Assembly: GCA_902589345.1 (NCBI GenBank)
Contig: CACISU010000001.1
Location: forward strand, 62,001 to 126,000
DNA: 64,000 nt
From: an uncultured Pelagibacteraceae bacterium
GTDB taxonomy: Bacteria; Pseudomonadota; Alphaproteobacteria; Pelagibacterales; Pelagibacteraceae
Direction: 5' to 3'
Below, one piece after another: positions 55,006-64,000 of the stretch (the first letter of the stretch is position 1; each line of letters begins with the position of its first letter). A program made the translations under genes and the position numbers. The notes under the pieces were generated by a model that saw only the letters and a program-made list of their open reading frames with translations, did not search any database and had not been told where the DNA came from.

Positions 55006-55487
55006 AAATTTCAAGATTCTTTAAAACGATATTAATGACTGATTTTGCTAATGGATTATTAATTGCAATTAAAGAAATGTTTAAAGCGAAAAAGACAATT
55101 AATTATCCTTTTGAAAAAGGAAAAATAAGTCCAAGATTCAGAGGTGAACATGCTTTAAGAAGATACCCTAATGGAGAAGAAAGATGCATTGCATGTAAAC
55201 TTTGTGAAGCTGTATGCCCAGCTCAAGCAATAACAATTGAGTCTTATGAAAGATCTGATGGGAGTCGAAAAACTACAAGATATGATATTGATATGCTTAA
55301 ATGTATATACTGCGGCTTATGTGAAGAATCTTGTCCAGTGGATGCGATAGTTCAGGGACCAAACTATGAATTTGCAACAGAGACACGTGAAGAGATGTAT
55401 TATAATAAAGAAAAACTTTTAGAGAATGGGGATAGGTGGGAAAATATTTTAGCTGCAAATATTAAAGCTGATGAACCATATAGGTAA
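55002..55487 (+). CDS. nuoI: NADH-quinone oxidoreductase subunit I
   Basis: This 161-residue 8Fe ferredoxin subunit carries clusters N6a and N6b: Cys62, 65, 68 and 72, and Cys101, 104, 107 and 111. The N-terminal amphipathic helix anchors it to NuoH. The length is typical for alphaproteobacteria. Confidence 0.97.
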   Translation: MKISRFFKTILMTDFANGLLIAIKEMFKAKKTINYPFEKGKISPRFRGEHALRRYPNGEERCIACKLCEAVCPAQAITIESYERSDGSRKTTRYDIDMLKCIYCGLCEESCPVDAIVQGPNYEFATETREEMYYNKEKLLENGDRWENILAANIKADEPYR

Positions 55488-55490
55488 TTA

Positions 55491-56123
55491 ATGATAATTC
55501 ATTCAATATTTTTTTTTATTTTTTCTTTTATTGCAATTGTTTCAGCTGTAATGGTGACAGCTTCAAAAAACACTGTTCATTCAGTTTTTTTTTTAATTTT
55601 AGATTTTGTTAGTATTTCGTGTCTATTTATTATGATAGGAGCAGAATTTTTAGGGATGATGATGTTAATTGTTTATGTTGGCGCTGTAGCTGTTCTTTTT
55701 TTATTTGTTGTAATGATGTTAAATGTAACTCAGCAAAAAAATGAATGGTTTGCATCAAGTTCAAGCAGTTCACACATACCCATGGGTCTATTAATAAGTA
55801 TAATAATTTTTTTTGAAATAATCGTAGTTATTGCAGGTTGGAAATATAAAACAGAAGTAGTTAATTCTTTTCCTCTAGGAATTAATTTGGATGTTACTAA
55901 TACACATTCTATAGGTTATGTATTGTATACAGATTATATACATGTTTTTCAAATATCTGGAATGATACTTCTAACAGCTATGATTGGAGCTATAGTTTTA
56001 ACTTTCCGTCAAAGAACTGGAATAAAAAGACAAAGTTATTTAAAGCAAATATCTAGAGAGAGAAATGAAAGTATAGAATTGAAAGAAGTAGAAAGTAAAA
56101 AAGGAGTAAAAATTGATGTTTGA
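55491..56123 (+). CDS. nuoJ: NADH-quinone oxidoreductase subunit J
   Basis: This 210-residue membrane subunit has five helices. The pi-bulge segment of helix 3, '[26 protein letters not shown]', is clear. A C-terminal basic extension from about 170 lies in the cytoplasm. It overlaps nuoK by 11 bases. Confidence 0.95.
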   Translation: MIIHSIFFFIFSFIAIVSAVMVTASKNTVHSVFFLILDFVSISCLFIMIGAEFLGMMMLIVYVGAVAVLFLFVVMMLNVTQQKNEWFASSSSSSHIPMGLLISIIIFFEIIVVIAGWKYKTEVVNSFPLGINLDVTNTHSIGYVLYTDYIHVFQISGMILLTAMIGAIVLTFRQRTGIKRQSYLKQISRERNESIELKEVESKKGVKIDV

Positions 56124-56427
56124 AATAGGGTTGGGGCATTATCTGACACTTGGTGCAATAATATTTACAATAGGTATTGCTGGAATTTTTTTAAACAGAA
56201 AAAATATTATAGTAATATTAATGAGTATTGAATTAATTTTGCTAGCAGTAAATATAAACTTGGTATCTTTTTCAATTTATTTAAATGATATTGGTGGTCA
56301 AATTTTTACTTTATTTATACTTGCTGTAGCGGCTGCAGAGGCAGCTATTGGATTAGCTATAATCGTTGTTTATTTCAGAAATGCGGGGACTATACGAGTT
56401 GAAGAAATTAATAACCTAAAGGGATAA
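56113..56427 (+). CDS. nuoK: NADH-quinone oxidoreductase subunit K
   Basis: This 104-residue, three-helix MrpC-like subunit has the conserved membrane glutamates in '[16 protein letters not shown]' and '[15 protein letters not shown]' used in proton transfer. The predicted ATG at 56116 and a start at 56113 (both ATG, in tandem) are equivalent choices. It sits 1 base before nuoL. Confidence 0.95.
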   Translation: MMFEIGLGHYLTLGAIIFTIGIAGIFLNRKNIIVILMSIELILLAVNINLVSFSIYLNDIGGQIFTLFILAVAAAEAAIGLAIIVVYFRNAGTIRVEEINNLKG

Positions 56428-56428
56428 A

Positions 56429-58342
56429 ATGGAATACGCAATATTATTTTTACCCTTATTAGCATCAATAATCTCAGGTTTTTTTGGAAAAATAATAGGC
56501 GATCGATTTTCAGAACTTATAACAAGCTTGTTAGTTTCAATTTCAGCTATTTTATCAATTATTATTTTTTATCAAGTATTAGCCAATGGATATGAAAATA
56601 ATTTAATTGTAACAACTTGGTTAAATTCTGGAAGTTTAAATGTTAACTGGTCTATTAAAATTGATACTTTATCATCAGTTATGCTTTTGGTTGTTACATT
56701 CATATCAGCACTAGTACATATTTATTCAATAGGATATATGTCCAATGATCCTCATAAACCAAGATTTATGGCATATCTTTCACTTTTTACCTTCTCTATG
56801 TTAACACTAGTAACCTCTGATAATTTTTTACAGTTGTTTTTTGGCTGGGAAGGTGTCGGTTTATGTTCATATTTTTTAATTGGTTTTTGGTATAAAAAAG
56901 ATAGCGCAAACTCAGCAGCAATAAAAGCATTTTTAGTCAACAGAGTGGGTGATTTTGGTTTTGCACTCGGCATTTTTTTGATTTTTTATTTATTTGGCAA
57001 TATTAACTATACTGAAGTTTTTAACCAAATTCCTATAATTAAAGAACAAGAAATTTCTATATTAGGAATTAAGTTCAATGCAATTAATTTGATTTGTACA
57101 TTATTGTTCATAGGAGCAATGGGTAAATCAGCTCAAATTTTATTACATACATGGTTACCAGACGCTATGGAAGGACCAACACCAGTTTCAGCACTAATAC
57201 ATGCTGCTACTATGGTTACTGCTGGAGTATTTTTAGTAGTAAGATGTTCACCGATATTTGAATATTCAGAATTTGCTTTATCATTAGTTACAGTTGTGGG
57301 TATGATAACAGCTATATTTGCTGCTTCAGTTGCACTTGTTCAAAACGATATTAAAAAAATTATTGCATATTCAACCTGTAGCCAGCTAGGTTACATGTTT
57401 TTCGCGGCAGGAGTTGGCGCATATAATGTTGCTATGTTTCATCTATTTACTCATGCATTTTTTAAAGCATTGTTATTTTTAGGGTCTGGTTCAGTAATTC
57501 ATGCTTTTAAAGACGAACAAGACATAACTAAGATGGGAGGTGTTTGGAAAAAACTACCATACACGTATGCATTTATGGTAATTGGAACTCTTGCATTAAC
57601 TGGCTTTCCATTTCTATCTGGATATTACTCTAAAGATGCAATTATAGAATTTGCTTATTTAAGAGGAAATGCAGCTGGATATTGGGCAGCAACTATTGGT
57701 GTTTTTACCGCGTTATTAACTTCAATTTATTCATGGAGATTAATTTTTAAAACTTTTCATGGAAACTATAATAATAAAAACTTAGAAATAACTAATATAC
57801 ATGAATCGTCACCAGTAATTTTAATACCATTATTTATTCTTTCAATTGGAGCAATATCATCTGGATTTATATTTAAAGACTTATTTATTGGATATGAAAA
57901 AACATATATTTTCTGGCGAGACTCTATTTTATTTTTAGAACCCCTAAGTAAAGACCATCCTCCAAATTGGTTTATTTTTCTTACTCCTGCTCTTGTGCTT
58001 TTATCTATTCCACTTTCATATTACCTATTTCTCAAAAATATAAAAATCACAGAGGAATTAGTTAATATGAATAAACCAATATATAATTTTCTAAAAAATA
58101 AATGGTACTTTGATGAATTATATGAATTTACTTTAATTAATCCTGCAAAAAAAATAGGTCTATTCTTTTGGAAAAAAATTGATTTGGCATTTATTGATAG
58201 ATTTGGTCCTGATGGAATATCAAATTTGATTAAGAATTTTTCTTTTAAAGCAGTTAAGTTTCAAAGTGGATTTATATATCAATATGCATTTGTAATGTTA
58301 ATTGGATTTTCTTTATTTTTAACCTTATTAATAATAAATTAA
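56429..58342 (+). CDS. nuoL: NADH-quinone oxidoreductase subunit L
   Basis: This 637-residue antiporter-like subunit has about 16 helices including the C-terminal lateral helix region (about 520-637). Signature parts are 'FFGWEGVGLCSYFLIGFW', 'LPDAMEGPTPVSALIHAATMVTAGVFL' and 'FHLFTHAFFKALLFLGSGSVIH', with the pumping lysines and glutamate. It overlaps nuoM by one base. Confidence 0.97.
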   Translation: MEYAILFLPLLASIISGFFGKIIGDRFSELITSLLVSISAILSIIIFYQVLANGYENNLIVTTWLNSGSLNVNWSIKIDTLSSVMLLVVTFISALVHIYSIGYMSNDPHKPRFMAYLSLFTFSMLTLVTSDNFLQLFFGWEGVGLCSYFLIGFWYKKDSANSAAIKAFLVNRVGDFGFALGIFLIFYLFGNINYTEVFNQIPIIKEQEISILGIKFNAINLICTLLFIGAMGKSAQILLHTWLPDAMEGPTPVSALIHAATMVTAGVFLVVRCSPIFEYSEFALSLVTVVGMITAIFAASVALVQNDIKKIIAYSTCSQLGYMFFAAGVGAYNVAMFHLFTHAFFKALLFLGSGSVIHAFKDEQDITKMGGVWKKLPYTYAFMVIGTLALTGFPFLSGYYSKDAIIEFAYLRGNAAGYWAATIGVFTALLTSIYSWRLIFKTFHGNYNNKNLEITNIHESSPVILIPLFILSIGAISSGFIFKDLFIGYEKTYIFWRDSILFLEPLSKDHPPNWFIFLTPALVLLSIPLSYYLFLKNIKITEELVNMNKPIYNFLKNKWYFDELYEFTLINPAKKIGLFFWKKIDLAFIDRFGPDGISNLIKNFSFKAVKFQSGFIYQYAFVMLIGFSLFLTLLIIN

Positions 58343-59844
58343 TGGACTTTCCAATACTTTCATCATTAATCTTATTACCAACTATTGGAGCTTTTTTTAT
58401 TTTTTTTGTCAAATCCTCTAATAAAACTTATCAAGCCAGTAAATACATAGCTTTATTTATTGCTATCGCTAATTTTATAATTTCATTATATTTATGGTAT
58501 GAATTTGATAATTCCACATCAGAATTTCAGTTTACTGAAAATAGAGTTTGGATTAAAAATTTTATAAATTATAAAGTTGGAGTAGATGGAATCTCAATTT
58601 TATTTATACTTCTTACAACTTTTGTTTCAACTATTTGTATAATAACTGTTAATTATACAGTTTCTACTAGATTAAAAGATTTTCTTATTGCAATTCTTTT
58701 AATGGAGTCCTTAATGATTGGAGTTTTTTGTTCATTAGATTTAGTAATATTTTATCTTTTCTTTGAAGGTGGACTAATACCAATGTTTTTAATTATTGGT
58801 ATTTGGGGAGGTAAAAGAAGAGTTTATTCAGCATTTAAATTTTTTCTTTATACACTATTAGGCTCAGTTCTAATGTTAATTGCAATAATATCAATTTATT
58901 GGTTTTCTGGAACCACTGACATTGAAAAATTATATTCAATTGGAATAGAAGCAAAATATCAGAATCTTCTATGGTTAGCTTTTTTTAGTTCTTTTGCTGT
59001 TAAAACTCCTATGTGGCCAGTTCACACATGGCTTCCAGATGCGCACGTTGAAGCTCCAACTGCAGGATCTGTTTTACTGGCAGCAATACTATTAAAAATG
59101 GCTGGATATGGATTTATAAGATTTTCACTTGGTTTATTTCCATTAGCCTCTGATTATTTTGTTCCTTTAATATATTTTTTAAGTCTAGTTGCGATAATTT
59201 ATACTTCATTAGTTGCTCTTATGCAGGAGGATATAAAAAAATTAATTGCTTATTCTTCAGTTGCTCATATGGGTTTTGTTACATTGGGAATATTTACAAT
59301 GACACAACAAGGATTGGAAGGAAGTATTTTTCAAATGATAAGTCACGGATTAATTTCTGCTGCTTTATTCTTATGTGTTGGAATTATTTATGAAAGAACA
59401 CATACAAGACTAATCAATCAATACGGAGGCTTGGTCTCTATAATGCCTAAATATGCTGTTTTATTTATGATATTTACATTAGGCGCTTTAGGACTTCCGG
59501 GAACAACCGGTTTTATAGGAGAATTTTTAATTTTGCTTGGGATCTTTAAGAAAAATATTATTGTAGCCACCATTGCAAGTATAGGTGTTGTGCTTGGAGC
59601 TGCCTATATGCTTTGGATGTACAAAAGAATTATATTTGGAAAAATTGTTAATGAAAATTTGAAAGAATTAATGGATGTTAAAAAAGTTGAACTATTTTTA
59701 TTATGCTGTTTAGCCTTTCCTGTAATTTTTTTTGGTTTTTATCCAGAACCGCTCATAAATACGATAGAAGTTTCAATTCAAAATCTTTTAGATATTTATA
59801 ATTTTAACCTTGCATCTTATCAAGCTAAGACACTTTATGATTGA
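58342..59844 (+). CDS. nuoM: NADH-quinone oxidoreductase subunit M
   Basis: This 500-residue antiporter-like subunit has 14 helices. Conserved 'FFEGGLIPMFLIIGIWGG', 'PVHTWLPDAHVEAPTAGSVLLAAILLKMAGYG' and 'AYSSVAHMGFVTLG' are clear. It acts as one of three proton-pumping modules. Its end overlaps the nuoN start by 8 bases. Confidence 0.97.
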   Translation: MDFPILSSLILLPTIGAFFIFFVKSSNKTYQASKYIALFIAIANFIISLYLWYEFDNSTSEFQFTENRVWIKNFINYKVGVDGISILFILLTTFVSTICIITVNYTVSTRLKDFLIAILLMESLMIGVFCSLDLVIFYLFFEGGLIPMFLIIGIWGGKRRVYSAFKFFLYTLLGSVLMLIAIISIYWFSGTTDIEKLYSIGIEAKYQNLLWLAFFSSFAVKTPMWPVHTWLPDAHVEAPTAGSVLLAAILLKMAGYGFIRFSLGLFPLASDYFVPLIYFLSLVAIIYTSLVALMQEDIKKLIAYSSVAHMGFVTLGIFTMTQQGLEGSIFQMISHGLISAALFLCVGIIYERTHTRLINQYGGLVSIMPKYAVLFMIFTLGALGLPGTTGFIGEFLILLGIFKKNIIVATIASIGVVLGAAYMLWMYKRIIFGKIVNENLKELMDVKKVELFLLCCLAFPVIFFGFYPEPLINTIEVSIQNLLDIYNFNLASYQAKTLYD

Positions 59845-61252
59845 TATAAATTATATACTTCCTGAACTTTTTATTTCAATTTCATTAATGTTTATTCTTT
59901 TAATAGGTGTTTTTAAAAAGAACAGCTCATTACTAGTTTATAATTTGACAATGATTTCACTTTTCATTTTAATTATCTTATTAATCAACCTTAGATCACT
60001 TCCAAGTAATTCTTTTTTTGGATCAAGTTATTTAATTGATGAACTATCTAATTATATGAAAACAATAACCGTTGCCTCGGGTATTTTTGTTTTATTAACA
60101 TCTTCTAAATATATCAAATCAATAAATATATTTAAAATTGAATATCCAGTTTTAATTTTAAGTTCAATGCTTGGTATGATGGTAATGATAAGCTCTAATG
60201 ATTTAATTGTTTTTTATATGGGATTAGAGCTACAATCTCTAGCCCTTTATGTCTTGGCATCATTTAATAGAGAAAACTTATTATCATCTGAGTCAGGTTT
60301 AAAATACTTTGTCCTAAGCGCATTATCATCTGGAATCTTATTGTACGGATGTTCATTAGTATATGGCTTTTCTGGATCAACAAACTTTAATTTGATTGCG
60401 GATAATATTATAAATACGGAAAATGGTTTAACTTTTGGAATTGTATTTATTTTAGTAGGCCTTGCATTTAAGATTTCTGCTGTTCCATTTCATATGTGGG
60501 CACCTGACGTTTATGAAGGTTCACCAACATCAGTTACAATTTTTTTTGCAATACTACCAAAGATCGCTGCATTAACTGTGATTATAAGATTCTTATATGT
60601 TCCTTTCTTAAACGTTATTGAACAATGGCAAATGATAATAATTTTTTTATCTATTGCTTCAATGATATTTGGAGCTGTTGCGGCGATAGGACAAAACAAT
60701 TTAAAAAGACTAGTTGCTTATAGTTCAATTGGACACATGGGATATGCGCTTGCGGGTATTTCAACAGGTAGCAATCAAGGTATCCAAAGTTCAATAATTT
60801 ACATTTCTATATACTTAATAATGAATGTCGCCTTTTTTAGTTGTCTTTTTATGCTGCGAAGAAATGATAAATATTTTGAAAAGATTGAGGATCTATCAGG
60901 AATTTCTAAAAATCATCCTATTCTATCACTTTGTTTTTTAATAACTTTATTTTCTTTAGCAGGTATACCGCCACTAGCAGGTTTTTTTGCGAAATTTTAT
61001 ATTTTTTTAGCTGTAATAGAAAAACAAATGTATTTTTTAGCAATTATAGGGTTACTATCTACGGTGATAGCAGCATTCTACTACTTAAGGATTATAAAAA
61101 TTATGTACTTCGATGATGCGAAGCAAAAATATGATGTAGACCATCACTTAGGTTTAAAGTTATCACTAATAATTTCTACAATTATTATTCTACTATATTT
61201 CATGTATCCAGGATCTTTAGTAGAAATCATAAATAAAATAAACTTAATTTAA
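59837..61252 (+). CDS. nuoN: NADH-quinone oxidoreductase subunit N
   Basis: This 471-residue antiporter-like subunit has 14 helices, with 'MGLELQSLALYVLASFNR', 'FHMWAPDVYEGSPTSVTIFFAILPK' and 'AYSSIGHMGYALAGIS' visible. I start it at the ATG at 59837 (MIDINYILPELF). A further-upstream codon would overlap nuoM by 35 bases and add nine polar residues before the first helix. It ends with a 1-base overlap into birA. Confidence 0.96.
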   Translation: MIDINYILPELFISISLMFILLIGVFKKNSSLLVYNLTMISLFILIILLINLRSLPSNSFFGSSYLIDELSNYMKTITVASGIFVLLTSSKYIKSINIFKIEYPVLILSSMLGMMVMISSNDLIVFYMGLELQSLALYVLASFNRENLLSSESGLKYFVLSALSSGILLYGCSLVYGFSGSTNFNLIADNIINTENGLTFGIVFILVGLAFKISAVPFHMWAPDVYEGSPTSVTIFFAILPKIAALTVIIRFLYVPFLNVIEQWQMIIIFLSIASMIFGAVAAIGQNNLKRLVAYSSIGHMGYALAGISTGSNQGIQSSIIYISIYLIMNVAFFSCLFMLRRNDKYFEKIEDLSGISKNHPILSLCFLITLFSLAGIPPLAGFFAKFYIFLAVIEKQMYFLAIIGLLSTVIAAFYYLRIIKIMYFDDAKQKYDVDHHLGLKLSLIISTIIILLYFMYPGSLVEIINKINLI

Positions 61253-61773
61253 TGAAGTTAAAAAAATATAGTTACAATGTAGTAAAAAGTACAAATGATG
61301 TTTCATTTAGAAAAATAAGATCAAATAGTTCACAAGGGGCTATAATTTCAAATAATCAAACTATTGGCAGAGGAAGATATGGAAAAAAGTGGATATCAAT
61401 TAAAGGAAATTTATTTATGAGTATATTTTATGAAATTCAGAATAATACAAATTTAAAAAATCTTACTAAAAAGAATTGTCAAATAATTAAGAAAGCAATT
61501 AGCAAATTTTTGAATATGAAAATTACAATTAAAGCACCAAATGACTTACTTATTAAAAATCAAAAATTCTGTGGCATACTTCAAGAAACATGCTTTAATG
61601 ATAATAGTAAGTTTTTGATTGTTGGTATAGGAGTAAACATTGTTGGAAGTCCTAAAATTAATAATTATCCCACAACATATTTAAATAAATATACAAAAAA
61701 AAGAGTTGATAAATTGTTAGTTTTTAGATCTATAAAGCAAATGTTTGAAAAAAATCTAAAAAGAAGAGATTAA
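61252..61773 (+). CDS. birA: Biotin-protein ligase (minimal, catalytic domain only)
   Basis: This 173-residue ligase attaches biotin to acetyl-CoA carboxylase. The biotinyl-AMP loop 'GRGRYGKKW' lies at 39-47, and 'KAPNDLLIKNQKFCGILQE' holds the catalytic lysine region. It lacks the N-terminal repressor HTH of E. coli BirA and also most of the C-terminal SH3-like domain, so it is shorter than the usual 230-270-residue catalytic form. The position after nuoN is conserved in alphaproteobacteria. Confidence 0.87.
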   Translation: MKLKKYSYNVVKSTNDVSFRKIRSNSSQGAIISNNQTIGRGRYGKKWISIKGNLFMSIFYEIQNNTNLKNLTKKNCQIIKKAISKFLNMKITIKAPNDLLIKNQKFCGILQETCFNDNSKFLIVGIGVNIVGSPKINNYPTTYLNKYTKKRVDKLLVFRSIKQMFEKNLKRRD

Positions 61774-61785
61774 TTATTTAATTTT

Positions 61786-62532
61786 ATGTTTTTAATTGGC
61801 GATATAGGAAATACAGAAGTAAAAATAGTATTATTCAATAAAAAAAATATAATTTTAAAAAAAATTTTATTAAAGACTGATAAAATAAACGAAAATTATA
61901 TTTCAAAAAAAATTAAATTTAATAAAAAATTAATGAATGGAATTGAAAAAATTTTATTCAGCAGTGTAGTTCCATCAGTTTTTTTTAAATTTAAATATTT
62001 TTTTAAAAGAAGGTTTAAAAAAAAATGTTATGAATTGAAAGATTTAAAATTAAATAAAATTATTAAAGTTAAAGTTAATAAGAAACAAATAGGATCTGAT
62101 AGATTAGCCAATTCTTTAGCAGTTATTAATAAAAGAAAAAATTTTATTATTGTCGATTTTGGAACAGCAACAACATTTGATGTTGTAGTTAAAGATATAT
62201 ACTTGGGTGGAGTTATTGCACCTGGTGTTCATCTTTCATTAAATACTTTAAGTTCAAAAGCAAAGTTAATTCCTAAAATTAGTTTATCAAAAAACTCAAA
62301 TGTAATTGGTAGAAATACGATATCCGCTGTGAGGTCTGGTTTTTATTGGGGGTATGCAGGTTTAATTGAAAATATAATTAAATTAATTTCGAAGCAGTCT
62401 AAAAAATCTTATAAAATTATTTTTACAGGGGGCTACTCAAGCTTATTTCAAAATTCTATTAATGTTAAAGCATCGATAAAAAAAGATCTTACAATTCAAG
62501 GTCTTTTAAAAGTTATTAAATATATAAAATAA
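61786..62532 (+). CDS. coaX: Type III pantothenate kinase
   Basis: This 248-residue ASKHA-fold kinase performs the first step of CoA synthesis. The phosphate motif 'DIGNTEVKIVLF' (6-17), 'IVDFGTATTFDVV' near 125-137 with the catalytic Asp, and 'GGVIAPGVHLSLNTLSSKAKLIPKI' are present. It lies between birA and RNase J, the usual alphaproteobacterial order. Confidence 0.92.
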   Translation: MFLIGDIGNTEVKIVLFNKKNIILKKILLKTDKINENYISKKIKFNKKLMNGIEKILFSSVVPSVFFKFKYFFKRRFKKKCYELKDLKLNKIIKVKVNKKQIGSDRLANSLAVINKRKNFIIVDFGTATTFDVVVKDIYLGGVIAPGVHLSLNTLSSKAKLIPKISLSKNSNVIGRNTISAVRSGFYWGYAGLIENIIKLISKQSKKSYKIIFTGGYSSLFQNSINVKASIKKDLTIQGLLKVIKYIK

Positions 62533-62533
62533 T

Positions 62534-64000
62534 ATGAAAGAAGAATTTATTTTTTGTCCTTTAGGTGGATCTGGTGAGATAGGCATGAACATGAATTTAT
62601 ATGCCTATGGCAAACCAGAAAATTTAAAATGGATCATAGTTGATGTTGGGGTTACATTTGCTGACGATACTGTACCTGGTGTTGATTTAATTTATCCAGA
62701 TCCAGGATTTATAATTGATAAAAAAGATGACTTACTTGGAATAGTATTAACACATGCTCATGAAGACCATATAGGCGCAATAGCTCATATATGGCCAAAG
62801 TTAAAATGTAATATTTATGCTACACCATTTACTGCGCTTTTAATTACTGAAAAGTTCAAAGAAAAAAAAATTGATATAACCTCATATATTAAAATTGTTG
62901 AGCTAAATAGTACTCTTCAACTAAAACCTTTTATAATTGAATTTATTACACTTACACATTCAATTTTAGAGCCAAATGGTTTAAGAATAGAGACACCTGC
63001 GGGAAATGTTTTGCATACAGGAGACTGGAAATGTGATCCAGATCCTTTAATTGGTGATAAAATAAATTCTTCTAGATTAAAAAAAATTGGTGAAAAAGGC
63101 GTTTTAGCAATGATATGTGACTCAACGAATGTCTTTAGTATAGGGCGCGCTGGATCAGAATTAGATGTAAGAAAAAATTTAATTAAAATAGTTGAAAGAT
63201 TAAAAAATAGAATAATTATTACTTCATTCGCCTCTAATGTAGCTAGAATGGAAACTGTATTTTATTGTGCTGAAAAAAGCGGCAGACAAATCTCATTAGT
63301 TGGCAGGTCGATGCACCGAATATATAATGCTGCTAGAAAATGTGGTTATTTAAAAAATGTAATTAAACCAATAGATCCACGCGATGCGAAAAAAATTTCG
63401 AGAGAAAAAATTATTTATTTATGCACAGGTAGTCAAGGCGAACCCCTGGGTGCAATGACAAGAATTTCAAATTATACCCATCCAGATATTTTTATAGAAA
63501 AAAATGATGCTGTAATATTTTCATCAAAAATAATACCTGGTAATGAAAAAAAATTATATAAGCTGCACAATCAATTAGTAAAAGAAGGTATTGAAGTAAT
63601 ATCTGAAGATAATGAATTTGTTCATGTTTCGGGACATCCAAATAGAGAAGATTTAAAAGATATGTATAATTGGATTAAACCAAAATCAATTATTCCAGTT
63701 CACGGTGAACATAGGCATATGATAGAGCACATTAATTTTGCAAAAGAAATGCAAGTTCCATATCCAGTCCAAATTGAAAATGGAGATATTGTTAGATTAT
63801 ATCCAGGCAACAAACCTGAGGTTTATGATAAAGCACCAAGTGGAAGATTATTTTTAGACGGGGTAACAAGTGTTGAGGAGGATGCAAAGTCGATAAAAGA
63901 AAGAAAAAACATATCAGTAAATGGATTTATGGAAGTCACTTTAATGATTACGCCTAAGGGTAATATTCATAATAAACCAATAATTACTTTTAAAGGATTA
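62534..64000 (+). CDS. rnj: Ribonuclease J (partial, runs off the right edge)
   Basis: The ATG at 62534 comes 1 base after the coaX stop, and the frame stays open to the window end (489 codons visible). The metallo-beta-lactamase motif 'HAHEDH' lies at 74-79, with 'HTGDWKCDPDPLIG' and 'SGHPNREDLKDMYNWIKPKSIIPVHGEHRHM' of the beta-CASP domain further on. RNase J is about 550 residues in this class, so roughly 60-70 C-terminal residues are missing. It processes rRNA and mRNA from 5' ends. Confidence 0.94.
   Translation, partial: MKEEFIFCPLGGSGEIGMNMNLYAYGKPENLKWIIVDVGVTFADDTVPGVDLIYPDPGFIIDKKDDLLGIVLTHAHEDHIGAIAHIWPKLKCNIYATPFTALLITEKFKEKKIDITSYIKIVELNSTLQLKPFIIEFITLTHSILEPNGLRIETPAGNVLHTGDWKCDPDPLIGDKINSSRLKKIGEKGVLAMICDSTNVFSIGRAGSELDVRKNLIKIVERLKNRIIITSFASNVARMETVFYCAEKSGRQISLVGRSMHRIYNAARKCGYLKNVIKPIDPRDAKKISREKIIYLCTGSQGEPLGAMTRISNYTHPDIFIEKNDAVIFSSKIIPGNEKKLYKLHNQLVKEGIEVISEDNEFVHVSGHPNREDLKDMYNWIKPKSIIPVHGEHRHMIEHINFAKEMQVPYPVQIENGDIVRLYPGNKPEVYDKAPSGRLFLDGVTSVEEDAKSIKERKNISVNGFMEVTLMITPKGNIHNKPIITFKGL

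Noticed and set aside
1-64000. CRISPR arrays, insertion sequences, prophage or integrase genes
   Set aside because: No regularly spaced repeats, transposase, integrase or phage structural genes were seen on reading the window. Homopolymer and A/T repeats are background.

Overview
The window is A+T-rich, densely packed DNA with very short or overlapping intergenic regions. Gene content and style point to a streamlined marine alphaproteobacterium of the SAR11 clade (Candidatus Pelagibacter or a close relative). Supporting signs are a TPP riboswitch in front of a sodium:solute symporter of the ThiV type, an aprMBA sulfite oxidation cluster beside xsc, a TRAP transporter, small membrane proteins between the larger genes, and the alphaproteobacterial tig-clpP-clpX-lon / nuoA-N-birA-coaX-RNase J order. 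The organism assignment is inferred from content, not from a search. Both ends cut genes: an iron ABC permease on the left and RNase J on the right.

Layout. 0-1.8 kb: end of a ferric-iron ABC importer (fbpB-fbpC). 1.8-4.0 kb: an ammonium channel fused to a SpoIIE/RsbU-type protein phosphatase on the minus strand. 4.05-5.5 kb: TPP riboswitch and thiV-like symporter. 5.6-12 kb: housekeeping genes (rseP, HU, rhodanese, ABA4-like membrane protein, recX, a DUF3553-cysQ-small membrane protein operon, mnmA) with one orphan glycosyltransferase-like gene. 12-17.4 kb: metC, an MFS carrier, the p-aminobenzoate genes pabB-pabA-pabC and a HIT protein. 17.4-25.7 kb: a sulfite-centred region with aprM-aprB-aprA, an unknown 116-residue gene, a 49-residue membrane protein, a TauE-type exporter, a split UxaA-family lyase (probably sulfolactate sulfo-lyase SuyAB) and xsc. 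25.7-32 kb: thiolase and a tightly overlapping five-gene minus-strand operon (GMC dehydrogenase, TerC, SDR, M23 peptidase, creatinase-like M24 protein). 32-37.8 kb: TRAP transporter dctPQM with an internal terminator, an NCS1 permease and a zinc dehydrogenase. 37.8-41 kb: small and miscellaneous genes, including uracil-DNA glycosylase and a 2OG oxygenase. 41-47.2 kb: tRNA-Leu, tig, clpP, clpX, lon, tRNA-Val, tRNA-Asp. 47.4-61.3 kb: complete 14-gene complex I operon, then birA, coaX and RNase J.

How it fits together. The sulfur region reads as a unit: two lyases (SuyAB, Xsc) would release sulfite from C2/C3 organosulfonates, AprBA with membrane partner AprM would oxidise sulfite to adenylylsulfate and feed electrons to the membrane, and TauE would export excess. 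Two small unknown genes sit inside it and are candidate new components. The other notable items are the Amt-phosphatase fusion, a creatinase-like protein lacking four of five metal ligands, a set of conserved-looking small proteins, and repeat and palindrome structure upstream of HU. No CRISPR array, insertion sequence, phage or rRNA gene was seen, and no intergenic stretch exceeds about 300 bases once the small genes are counted.
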